From Planctomycetota bacterium (GTDB lineage Bacteria; Planctomycetota; Planctomycetia; Pirellulales; Lacipirellulaceae), in assembly GCA_029259975.1 (NCBI GenBank), contig JAJDEE010000222.1, positions 1-12,380 on the forward strand: a stretch of DNA of 12,380 bases, in the 5' to 3' direction. The position numbers were made by a program, and so were the translations under genes. Position 1 is the first letter of the stretch; each line of letters starts with the position of its first letter. Below are positions 6,007 through 12,380 of this stretch, piece after piece. Below the pieces are notes generated by a model. It made no database searches and had not been told where the DNA came from. It saw nothing but the letters and a program-made list of their open reading frames with translations.

Positions 6007-6615
6007 CTACGGTGCGCGTCGAAGCTTCGGCTTCGTCACAATGCCTGGTGTGCCATTGAGTATTGGCTCCATCACACCTTTGGCGTTAAGAATATCGGCC
6101 GTCGTCAACAATTCGGCCAAGCCGGCTGCGGCGAGGTCAGATCCTGAGACGTAGCGTCCTGGGTTAATCCATTCGTTCATAAGTCCTTGCGATACCCCAA
6201 ATAAATCGGCCAACATGTCGTCCATGTCTTTTTCTAGTTTGCCGAAGTGGCGTGCCCATTCGGCAGCTTCTGCGAGACCGACATTCTCTTCGCTTTGCCA
6301 TTTCATTGGGTGAAATAACAAGATACTGTAAGGAGTCACGAGCCGTCGCTCGCAGGCAGCAAACGGCCAGAGCGCAGCTGACGAGCATTCCCCGGTGACG
6401 ATACCTGTCGCCCGAATTCCACGCAATCGGATCAGGGTCATCAACGACATCGCACAGTAGGGACTCCCGCCCGGAGAGTCGAAATAAAACGTACACCTTC
6501 CGCCTGGCTCGATTTCGAGCAGCCGCTCGGTCAACTCCGCCTCGCGCTCCGTAAGATCACCCGTAATTGCGATCTCTGGAATGCTCTCGTCTTGCTTGTG
6601 TTGGTCCTGATTCAT
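6007..6615 (-). CDS. Divergent ClpP-like (crotonase-fold) serine protease
   Basis: This 202-residue protein has the ClpP/crotonase-like fold signature. FDSPGG (45-50) matches the usual N-S-P-G-G turn. GECSSAA (75-81) occupies the nucleophile elbow with Ser79 as candidate nucleophile. LLFHPM (99-104) gives His102, 23 residues later (25 in E. coli ClpP). GRYVSGSDLAAAGLAE (153-168) matches the family's R-x-F-x-S-A-x-E-A-x-E-Y-G-L segment. The residue aligned to the catalytic Asp is Gly153. It is therefore either catalytically unusual or inactive. It is not the housekeeping ClpP by sequence, and no clpX is adjacent. The ATG at 6615 has AGGA only 3 nt upstream, while the frame opens at 6672. It is transcribed divergently from the UbiD-family gene. 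Confidence 0.8.
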   Translation of the reverse strand: MNQDQHKQDESIPEIAITGDLTEREAELTERLLEIEPGGRCTFYFDSPGGSPYCAMSLMTLIRLRGIRATGIVTGECSSAALWPFAACERRLVTPYSILLFHPMKWQSEENVGLAEAAEWARHFGKLEKDMDDMLADLFGVSQGLMNEWINPGRYVSGSDLAAAGLAELLTTADILNAKGVMEPILNGTPGIVTKPKLRRAP

Positions 6616-6815
6616 ATTTCCTGCGAACCTCAATTTTTTGGTAACCGTGCTTATTGTGCATATTGACGTCATTCATTCTAAAGGCAAACTGAGAGAACCA
6701 CCAGTTTCCAGCTTCAAAATGGCCGTAGAAATAGGGGGCCATACGCCCTACCTTCCGTATTATCCGCCGAAGACGACCTTTGCAACCTTGACTTGCCAGG
6801 AAATGAGCTAACATC

Positions 6816-8711
6816 ATGGGCTACCACAGCCTCCACCAATGCGTTGAAGATCTTGAACGACAGCATCAACTGGTGCGAATCGAGCAACCGATCGATGCTC
6901 ATCTCGAAGCAGCTGCCATTCAGCGGCGAGTTTTCGCAGCAGGTGGACCTGCGCTATTGTTCGCCAATGTGCGAGGTTGCCAGTTTCCGATGGTGAGCAA
7001 CCTGTTTGGCACGCTCGAACGAGCACGCCTCATCTTTCGCGATGGACTGGAGGCAGTCGCAGAATTGGTCGGCGCGAAGGCCGACCCGATGCAGGCACTC
7101 AGGCGTCCTTGGCAGCACTGGAAGCTGCCTCACTACGCCTCGACGATGCTACCAAAGTTTGTGCGCACTGGGCCAGTCTTAGCTCATCAAACCACCATCG
7201 GCCAACTGCCCCAGTTGCAGAGCTGGCCACACGATGGCGGCCCTTTTGTGACTTTGCCAATTGTTTACACTGAAGACCCCACACAGCCTGGTTGGAAGAA
7301 TTCTAATTTGGGCATGTATCGCGTGCAGCTTGGCGGCAACGAATATGCCAACGATCGTGAAATCGGTTTGCACTATCAGATTCATCGCTCGATCGGAGTG
7401 CATCACGCGGCCGCGATCCGCACCGGCAAGCCGCTACGTGTGAACATTTTTGTCGGCGGTCCGCCGGCGCTGACTGTCGCGGCGGTCATGCCATTGCCCG
7501 AGGGAATGAGCGAGCTTACCTTCGCCGGCGCGCTCAACCGTCGCCGCGTGCGGATGACGCGACGCGACAATTCGCCTGGTGGAGATCTCCCCATTTGCGT
7601 CGACGCCGATTTTTGCATCACGGGAACCATCGACCCTGATCGTCTGTTGCCCGAGGGGCCTTTTGGCGATCATCTGGGATACTACAGCCTAAAACACCCC
7701 TTCCCGGTGATGCAGGTTGAAAAAGTGTTTCATCGTCAGGATGCCATTTGGCCATTCACGGTCGTCGGTCGGCCGCCGCAGGAAGACACCCTGTTCGGTC
7801 AGTTGATTCACGAGATGACCGGCCCAATGATCCCGGTCGTTTTGCCCGGAGTACACGGCGTTCATGCCGTCGACGCGGCGGGCGTGCATCCCCTACTACT
7901 GGCGATCGGCAGCGAGCGGTATATGCCGTTTCTCGACGTGGGACGACCACAGGAATTGCTCACGCAGGCGAATGCGATTCTCGGCCAGGGCCAACTTTCG
8001 CTGGCCAAGTTCTTGCTGATCGCCGCCTGCGACGATGCTCCTCGTCTCGACTTGCAGGACGAAGCTGCCTTCCTGCGTCACGTACTGGAGCGTGCCGATT
8101 GGACACGCGACCTGCACTTCCGTACCCATACCACCGTCGACACGCTCGACTATTCGGGAGCGGGGCTGAATGCCGGTTCCAAAGTCGTGATCGCAGCCGC
8201 AGGGCCAGCGAAGTTTCAATTGCCGACTCAGGTGCCTGCCGACCTAAAACTGCCCGATAGTTTTTCCGACCCACGCGTCGTGATGCCTGGCGTGTTGGCG
8301 ATCACTGGCCCCAAGTGCCCTGAGCCGACGTTTGATTACGATGTGTCGGTGCGTGCTCGTAGCGAATCTCGCAATGAGGTCGCTCAGCCGCTCGAACAAT
8401 TTTGCGCAAGTTTCGACCGCCATCACTCGATCAACGGTTTCCGCTGGATTGTGATCGTCGACGATAGCCAGTTCGTCGCCGAATCGTTACGTAATTTTTT
8501 ATGGGCGACGTTCACACGCACCAATCCAGCCAGCGACCTGCACGGCATCGAGGCTTTCACCGCAGAAAAACATTGGGGCTGCCGCGGAGCGCTGGTGATC
8601 GACGCGCGCATCAAGCCGCATCATGCACCCTTGCTGGTGGAAGATCCCGAAGTTTCGCGTCGGGTCGACGCTCTCGGGGCAAAAGGCGGGCCACTGCATG
8701 GAATTCTCTGA
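6816..8711 (+). CDS. UbiD-family prenylated-FMN-dependent decarboxylase
   Basis: UbiD enzymes decarboxylate aromatic or unsaturated acids with a prenylated FMN made by UbiX. Here the 631 residues exceed the roughly 490-500 of E. coli UbiD and resemble the longer forms linked to menaquinone synthesis, so a menaquinone role is inferred. Visible signatures are NLGMYR (164-169) with the conserved Arg169, LPEGPFGDHLGYYS (278-291) with Glu280 and Asp285 as the acidic pair, and PPQED (320-324). The region after about residue 480 is an extension of unknown function. The ATG at 6816 is the only good start. AGGA lies 14 nt away, too far to be ideal. No ubiX is in the window. It stands alone, divergent from the ClpP-like gene. 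Confidence 0.92.
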   Translation: MGYHSLHQCVEDLERQHQLVRIEQPIDAHLEAAAIQRRVFAAGGPALLFANVRGCQFPMVSNLFGTLERARLIFRDGLEAVAELVGAKADPMQALRRPWQHWKLPHYASTMLPKFVRTGPVLAHQTTIGQLPQLQSWPHDGGPFVTLPIVYTEDPTQPGWKNSNLGMYRVQLGGNEYANDREIGLHYQIHRSIGVHHAAAIRTGKPLRVNIFVGGPPALTVAAVMPLPEGMSELTFAGALNRRRVRMTRRDNSPGGDLPICVDADFCITGTIDPDRLLPEGPFGDHLGYYSLKHPFPVMQVEKVFHRQDAIWPFTVVGRPPQEDTLFGQLIHEMTGPMIPVVLPGVHGVHAVDAAGVHPLLLAIGSERYMPFLDVGRPQELLTQANAILGQGQLSLAKFLLIAACDDAPRLDLQDEAAFLRHVLERADWTRDLHFRTHTTVDTLDYSGAGLNAGSKVVIAAAGPAKFQLPTQVPADLKLPDSFSDPRVVMPGVLAITGPKCPEPTFDYDVSVRARSESRNEVAQPLEQFCASFDRHHSINGFRWIVIVDDSQFVAESLRNFLWATFTRTNPASDLHGIEAFTAEKHWGCRGALVIDARIKPHHAPLLVEDPEVSRRVDALGAKGGPLHGIL

Positions 8712-8742
8712 GCCGTCCGATGCAAGAGTCTTGCCGTTAAGT

Positions 8743-8784
8743 ATCGCTCGCGAAACAAGTTCTTTTATCCCGAGCACGAGCGAT
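8743..8784. repeat. Small inverted repeat after the decarboxylase gene
   Basis: ATCGCTCG (8743-8750) and CGAGCGAT (8777-8784) are perfect inverted copies around 26 nt. It is 32 nt past the stop codon and could form a weak hairpin, but no T run follows closely, so I do not call it a terminator. Confidence 0.35.
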
Positions 8785-8817
8785 CATGATTTTCAGAAAT
8801 GGAAACTCCACATACTC

Positions 8818-8845
8818 ATTCGCGTTTATTCGCGTCATTCGCGGG
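8818..8845. repeat. Short tandem repeat of ATTCGCG units
   Basis: Three units begin at 8818, 8828 and 8837 with ATTCGCG followed by 2-3 variable bases. It lies in the 188-bp gap between the convergent decarboxylase and zinc-finger-like genes. Otherwise I see nothing in that gap except the inverted repeat at 8743-8784. Confidence 0.7.
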
Positions 8846-8899
8846 CAATCTTTCCTGGAAAAAGTGCGAAAGTCGAACTAAGCCCTAGCTTTTCCCACG

Positions 8900-9313
8900 T
8901 CATTCCTCCGCCGAAAGATATCCAGCACTCGACTGAAAATATTTGCTGCGGCGTGATTCGCTATCTTGGGCGTGGGCGGCGGCGTGCTGCTCGCGTAGGT
9001 CTTCGACGCTCGCGCTGCAATACCGGCAGCCGACCTCGTCGAGGTGGAACTGCAAGTAGTTGGCGTGGCCGGGGTCGAGCACGCCGAGCAAGTAGCTGCC
9101 GAGTTGCTCTCGCGACGGGCAAGTAAGCCGCTGACGGCGCCAGATCGCACCTAGCGAATGGACGCCCGCATCGCGTTGGCCGGCGAGCGTGGCAAGCCTG
9201 TCGACGAGGCCTGGTTCGTCGCGCAGCGCTGCCTCGACATTGGCCAATCGAGCGGATGACAACGATTCGTCGAGATAGGCTTCGAGATCGGCGTTGGAGA
9301 ATTGCTGTTTCAT
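8900..9313 (-). CDS. Small zinc-finger-like protein beside an ECF sigma factor, putative anti-sigma or adaptor
   Basis: This 137-residue protein is probably soluble, as no membrane segment is visible. Residues 60-110 include CPSREQLGSYLLGVLD (65-80), then FHLDEVGCRYC (89-99), giving Cys65, His90, Cys96 and Cys99 as candidate zinc ligands. The H-x5-C-x2-C spacing resembles, but is not identical to, the H-x3-C-x2-C motif of zinc-binding anti-sigma factors. The N-terminal 45 residues are helical and acidic. It follows the sigma gene by 80 bp, and such pairs usually encode a sigma factor and its regulator. Lack of a membrane anchor would fit a cytoplasmic adaptor or a kinase substrate. The ATG at 9313 has no Shine-Dalgarno sequence. 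A palindromic repeat starts 13 nt upstream. Confidence 0.75.
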   Translation of the reverse strand: MKQQFSNADLEAYLDESLSSARLANVEAALRDEPGLVDRLATLAGQRDAGVHSLGAIWRRQRLTCPSREQLGSYLLGVLDPGHANYLQFHLDEVGCRYCSASVEDLREQHAAAHAQDSESRRSKYFQSSAGYLSAEE

Positions 9314-9326
9314 AAGGGGAAGTTAC

Positions 9327-9409
9327 GAGGCGCGAGTTGCGAGGCGCGAGTTCAACGAACGGCTTTGCCGCCCCACAACTCGCGCCTCGCGCCTCACAAC
9401 TCGCGCCTC
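9327..9409. repeat. GAGGCGCGAGTT palindromic repeat between sigma and zinc-finger genes
   Basis: The left side (9327-9352) holds two tandem units, GAGGCGCGAGTTGC and GAGGCGCGAGTT. The right side (9377-9409) holds their reverse complements, with three AACTCGCGCCTC-like units. The sequence can form a long GC-rich hairpin in the sigma to zinc-finger mRNA. Its right side encodes the last residues and the stop codon (9394-9396) of the sigma gene. Confidence 0.85.
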
Positions 9410-10047
9410 TCTATCAGTTCGGGGAAAACCTCTTCGTCGAGTCGTCCGTTGCGGACGATCTTGCGAAGACGTTCCAAAAAGTCGTGCTTAAAGTTGGCAA
9501 CCTGTTGTTCGCTGAGGTCGAGCTGCTGGGCGACTTGTTTGTTGCCTTTGCCAACGACGTACAGTAGCTCCATGCACTGGATTTTTTTCCAGTCGCCCGC
9601 TTGTTGCCAACGCTCGACTTGTTGCCCAATGCCTTCGCTGATAGCTTCTGCTTCAAGACCGCGCCGCTCGCCGCTGCGCGCGATGCTGCTTGCGCCGCGC
9701 GCCTTGCCGACCAATTCCCAATTGCCTCCGTCGGAACCGGCACCAGTCGAAAGCGGAATCGCCGGCCGGCGGCCTTCGCGCCGTAAGTAGTCGGTCAGTT
9801 TGTGGGCGGCGATCGTAAACAACCAGCTTTCGAGCGGCCGGCGTACATCGTAGTTGGGCAAGCTCGTTAAGAAACCGATAAAGGTTTCCTGCACGACGTC
9901 TTCGCTAGCCGCGCGACGACGCAGCCGGCTTTCGACAAACGCCAACAACCGTCCTTCGTACTGCGCAATGAGATTGTTCCACGCATCAGGTTTGCCCTGG
10001 CGGATATCTTGCACGAGGAGTTGATCGGGATTAGCGAGGTCGGACAT
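9394..10047 (-). CDS. ECF-type RNA polymerase sigma factor
   Basis: This 217-residue protein has the two-domain layout of ECF sigma factors, which direct RNA polymerase to stress or signal-responsive promoters. Region 2 covers about residues 20-93, with SEDVVQETFIGFL (48-60) and PLESWLFTIAAHKLTDYLRR (71-90). Region 4 covers about 150-198, with a helix-turn-helix over KQVAQQLDLSEQQVANFKHDFLERL. A Gly, Ser and Arg-rich linker of about 55 residues joins them. A 19-residue tail follows, whose last residues are encoded by a repeat. The frame opens at 10113, but those codons are repeat sequence and I use the ATG at 10047. It has no Shine-Dalgarno sequence. Its place after a Ser/Thr kinase and before a zinc-finger protein suggests kinase-dependent control, as described for planctomycete ECF groups linked to Ser/Thr kinases. 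Confidence 0.88.
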   Translation of the reverse strand: MSDLANPDQLLVQDIRQGKPDAWNNLIAQYEGRLLAFVESRLRRRAASEDVVQETFIGFLTSLPNYDVRRPLESWLFTIAAHKLTDYLRREGRRPAIPLSTGAGSDGGNWELVGKARGASSIARSGERRGLEAEAISEGIGQQVERWQQAGDWKKIQCMELLYVVGKGNKQVAQQLDLSEQQVANFKHDFLERLRKIVRNGRLDEEVFPELIERREL

Positions 10048-10057
10048 TGGGATAAAT

Positions 10058-10127
10058 GTGAGATTTATGATGTGAGATTGAAGATTGAAAAACGACAACA
10101 TCATCAATCTCACATCTTATATCTCAC
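10058..10127. repeat. GTGAGAT palindromic repeat in front of the sigma gene
   Basis: Arms 10058-10080 and 10105-10127 are 23-nt inverted copies with two mismatches, built around GATGTGAGATTG. The loop is 24 nt. It starts 10 nt upstream of the sigma ATG and ends 8 nt from the stop codon of the membrane protein gene, so it fills the intercistronic gap almost completely. Confidence 0.85.
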
Positions 10128-10135
10128 ATCAGTCG

Positions 10136-10993
10136 CTAGATGACAAGTAGCAGCAGTATTGCGATTATCGCCGCTGGCACGCCGAAAAACAACCGCTTGC
10201 TGTAGTAGCCTTTGGTCGCGGTATCGATCTTGAGCAGCCCAAACAGGGTCGCTAGGCCACCTAGTATCAAGCCTGCGATGCCGCCGACCTGGGCGACGCG
10301 GCCCTGGCGTTGATAATTGCGATACGCGGTGCGTAGCAGTTTGTCTTGGGCGGCGCCAAACTCCATCAACACATGCACCTGCTTCATCTCGCCAAAAGAG
10401 GCTTCGGATGTTTCGGTCCAGGCTCCATTGCACAGCTCTCGTAAAACATAGTCCACACCGATGCCAAATGCGTCAGGGCCAGAAACTTGGCTATCGGGCA
10501 CTAGCTGTTCGATCCGCTGTTGTACTTCTTTGGCCAACAAAGTCTCTAAGACGTGATAACACTCTGTTTCGGTTTGGTACGGGCCAGAGGAAACGACCAC
10601 ACGGTAGACGTTGCCGACACGTTTGGGCGGATGATCGACCCAGGCGGGGCGAGTTTGTTCTGGTTCTTTTGCTACTGCCAGCTCAACATCCTTCGCCGTC
10701 TTTTCTTTTGGTTCTTCTTCGTCGAGTTCGATTTGCGGCCGTGTGAGATGTTGCCACATCGCTTCGGTGGAGATTTGTACTGTGTGTGTCGAACTTTTTA
10801 CAGGAGTACCTATTTTTGCACCATGATGCTGCAAAGAAGAATAGCTGAACCCAAGCACTAACCAAAACAACAAAAGCATGACGATAAACGTCAGGAAACC
10901 TGAGCCAAAAAACCTTAAAAGTGTGCGGCCGCCAGTCTTGGCAATAACAAAAACTAATGAGACAAGCACAGCAAGTATTGTAATCCTAAGCAT
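10136..10993 (-). CDS. Membrane protein of unknown function, coupled to the kinase gene
   Basis: I do not recognise this 285-residue protein. Hydrophobic segments lie at about 3-18, 31-50, 236-254 and 267-285, so two membrane hairpins flank a soluble middle of about 185 residues. The middle has an acidic Lys/Glu-rich stretch (DEEEPKEKTAKDVE) and then a mixed alpha/beta domain (VYRVVVSSGPYQTETECYHVLETLL) with no named motif. Its ATG lies 2 nt after the kinase stop codon and AGGGAG is 7 nt upstream inside the kinase gene, so translation is probably coupled. It may relay or insulate kinase signalling, but that is only inferred from position. A TTG start at 10999 is possible but less likely. Confidence 0.85.
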   Translation of the reverse strand: MLRITILAVLVSLVFVIAKTGGRTLLRFFGSGFLTFIVMLLLFWLVLGFSYSSLQHHGAKIGTPVKSSTHTVQISTEAMWQHLTRPQIELDEEEPKEKTAKDVELAVAKEPEQTRPAWVDHPPKRVGNVYRVVVSSGPYQTETECYHVLETLLAKEVQQRIEQLVPDSQVSGPDAFGIGVDYVLRELCNGAWTETSEASFGEMKQVHVLMEFGAAQDKLLRTAYRNYQRQGRVAQVGGIAGLILGGLATLFGLLKIDTATKGYYSKRLFFGVPAAIIAILLLLVI

Positions 10994-10995
10994 GA

Positions 10996-12380
10996 TCAAA
11001 CTCCCTGCTCTGCAAGTTCACGCCGCTTGCTCGGTGGCATCCACGGGCTAGACAGCTGCGTCGCGAAGGCGATCATCCCGGCTAGCACGACACCCAACGG
11101 TTGTGGGAACCACCAGATGAATGTCATCAAGAATGCGGCGAGCATGCAACCGACGATCGACCAAACACTGACGCGCGAACTGCGGGCGTACTCGGCTTGT
11201 CGCCACCAGCGAAGGATGACAAACAGGAACGCAAAATAAGCGATCGTGGTCGGTAAGTTAAGCGATATGGCGCCGTTACGGTAGGCTTGTCCTAGCGAGC
11301 TATCGTAGGTGGAAACTTGCATCACTTCGCTGGTCAAAGTCCCCCAAGGCACAATGCCAACTCCTGGTGATACGGGCATGGCTAGATCGAGCAACTGGCT
11401 AACACTACACGCGACGATGCCAACAAATGCTCCAGCGATCAGCAGCCCAAATCGCAAGGGAGCTTGATCTTCCAAGCGTCCTTCGGCCAACTTGCTGGGG
11501 ACCATCACCGCCCAGCTGCCGAGCGTTGCGATGATTGCCATCCAGAGGTACAGGTCCAAGCTGAACGCATCGCCAACGATCGCTACGCCAAGCAAAGCCA
11601 ACAAACTCGAAATCAACGCTGCCACAATCATCGAGCCGATTAGCTCGGTTGCCCGATGACGTATTGGCTTGGCGGCGACGTGTTGATTTAGGCGATGTTG
11701 CCAACTTTGCCGACGGCGATGGGCGTACTGCCGCTTGGTTTGCTTAACCGGCGGGCTGCTCGACAATTCTTGCGGTGTTGGCACACGTCCGGCGTCTTGT
11801 TGCGGGGCAATACCGGCAACAGGAGTGGATACTGCTGTCGGATTCGAGCTATCTGGTTGAACAATAATTGCTCGTACCGCTCGGTAGATCAGGTAACTAA
11901 ACCCTAGTGCAAATAAAGTAGGCACCCATGCCTCGGCGCTAAACAGTAGCAGAGTAGCGGCCACCACACTAATGAACGCTTTGGCAAAAGGGGGATAGCC
12001 GCTGTTGTGGAAGTGGTGTTCTATCTCGCGCCAGCCATCGCGAAGGCCGGCTAGGATTGGCTCTTCGTCGGTGGGTGTTGTGTGCGGTTGGCCGCCCGCT
12101 GCGGTAGGCTCGTCGGCGATGGCTGGTGCGACTGCTTCGGCGGCAGTGGGAAAACGCATTGCCCTTTTTGCATTTGGCATTGGGCTGACATTTGGCATCG
12201 GGCTGGCACTGGGCATTGGGCTGGCATAGGGCAAGCGGCCTAGCATCTCGGCCACACTTTGAATTCTGGCATCCGGATCTTTGGTCATCGCGCTGCGAAC
12301 CAGTTCGCGGTAAGGCTCGTCGAGCACGCTGAGGTCGGGTTCGGCGGTGAGATGCTTCATCAGCACCTCGCCGACGCTCT
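10996..12380 (-). CDS. Membrane Ser/Thr protein kinase, C-terminal part
   Basis: The frame is open to the window edge, so the N-terminus and catalytic core are outside. About 460 residues are visible. The first 45 read SVGEVLMKHLTAEPDL, then YRELVRSAMTKDPDARIQSVAEMLGRL, which is the end of the C-lobe of a Hanks-type (PknB-like) kinase. A Pro/Met-rich linker with three ASPMP-like hexapeptides follows. The rest has about eight hydrophobic segments in three groups (about 127-167, 240-330 and 373-440), separated by a basic stretch KQTKRQYAHRRRQ. The kinase call rests only on the C-lobe tail and is fairly secure because the DPDAR and SVAEM pattern is typical. It is the first visible gene of the cluster with the coupled membrane protein, sigma factor and zinc-finger-like protein. 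Confidence 0.85.
   Translation of the reverse strand, partial: SVGEVLMKHLTAEPDLSVLDEPYRELVRSAMTKDPDARIQSVAEMLGRLPYASPMPSASPMPNVSPMPNAKRAMRFPTAAEAVAPAIADEPTAAGGQPHTTPTDEEPILAGLRDGWREIEHHFHNSGYPPFAKAFISVVAATLLLFSAEAWVPTLFALGFSYLIYRAVRAIIVQPDSSNPTAVSTPVAGIAPQQDAGRVPTPQELSSSPPVKQTKRQYAHRRRQSWQHRLNQHVAAKPIRHRATELIGSMIVAALISSLLALLGVAIVGDAFSLDLYLWMAIIATLGSWAVMVPSKLAEGRLEDQAPLRFGLLIAGAFVGIVACSVSQLLDLAMPVSPGVGIVPWGTLTSEVMQVSTYDSSLGQAYRNGAISLNLPTTIAYFAFLFVILRWWRQAEYARSSRVSVWSIVGCMLAAFLMTFIWWFPQPLGVVLAGMIAFATQLSSPWMPPSKRRELAEQGV
11001..11006 (-). promoter_or_regulatory. Ribosome binding site inside the kinase gene
   Basis: On the minus strand this reads AGGGAG, 7 nt before the ATG at 10993. It is the best Shine-Dalgarno sequence in the cluster and lies within the last codons of the kinase gene, supporting coupled translation. 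Confidence 0.7.
12176..12229. repeat. Three 18-bp tandem units inside the kinase linker
   Basis: Units start at 12176, 12194 and 12212 with GGCAT(T/C)GGGCTG. They encode the ASPMP-like hexapeptides between the kinase domain and the membrane part. As an in-frame repeat it could vary in copy number without breaking the gene. Confidence 0.8.

Noticed and set aside
7748..8260. 170-codon plus-strand frame inside the decarboxylase gene
   Set aside because: Its Arg/Ser-rich composition is typical of an out-of-frame reading of GC-rich coding DNA, and it lies wholly within a well-supported gene.
8623..9126. 167-codon plus-strand frame running from the decarboxylase 3' end over the gap and into the zinc-finger gene
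   Set aside because: It overlaps two better-supported genes and has a low-complexity Arg-rich end, with no ribosome site.
10048..10113. N-terminal extension of the sigma factor
   Set aside because: The added 22 residues are encoded by the palindromic repeat and are not sigma-like, so the ATG at 10047 is preferred.

Overview
The window looks like a chromosomal segment of a planctomycete, most likely of the Pirellulales type. This is inferred from gene content, not from a marker gene. The clues are a PEP-CTERM exported protein, a membrane Ser/Thr kinase in one cluster with an ECF sigma factor and a zinc-finger-like partner, several genes without a Shine-Dalgarno sequence, long intergenic gaps, and many unrelated palindromic intergenic repeats. 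I found no tRNA, rRNA, CRISPR array, transposase or phage gene.

Left part (1-4700, all genes on the minus strand). A regularly spaced array of 63-nt hairpin elements runs from the left edge into the 3' end of a PEP-CTERM beta-propeller-like gene (350-1216). Next come a long-chain polyprenyl diphosphate synthase (1398-2414) and moaC (2447-2923), 32 nt apart and probably co-transcribed. A 207-bp nested palindrome (2971-3177) follows, then a DUF2007-type small membrane protein (3300-3638), a second palindrome (3775-3850) and an inositol-monophosphatase-family enzyme (3910-4689).

Middle (4690-8711). A 500-bp gap holds a strong plus-strand intrinsic terminator with no gene in front of it, which suggests an unannotated small RNA or peptide, and a short tandem repeat. 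An unrecognised plus-strand gene (5190-5978) converges on a divergent ClpP-like gene (6007-6615, minus). That gene is divergent from a long UbiD-family decarboxylase (6816-8711). The decarboxylase and the polyprenyl synthase could both serve menaquinone synthesis: one makes the side chain, the other decarboxylates the ring precursor.

Right part (8712-12380, minus strand). A signalling cluster reads from the right edge: a Ser/Thr kinase C-terminus with about eight membrane segments (cut by the window), a four-segment membrane protein translationally coupled to it, an ECF-type sigma factor, and a small soluble zinc-finger-like protein. This is plausibly one regulatory unit in which the kinase signals to the sigma factor. 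A different palindromic repeat lies in each of the two intercistronic gaps around the sigma gene.

The most unusual structural features are the 63-nt hairpin array, the repeat-derived gene 3' ends of the PEP-CTERM and sigma genes, the orphan terminator, and the apparent loss of the catalytic Asp in the ClpP-like protein.
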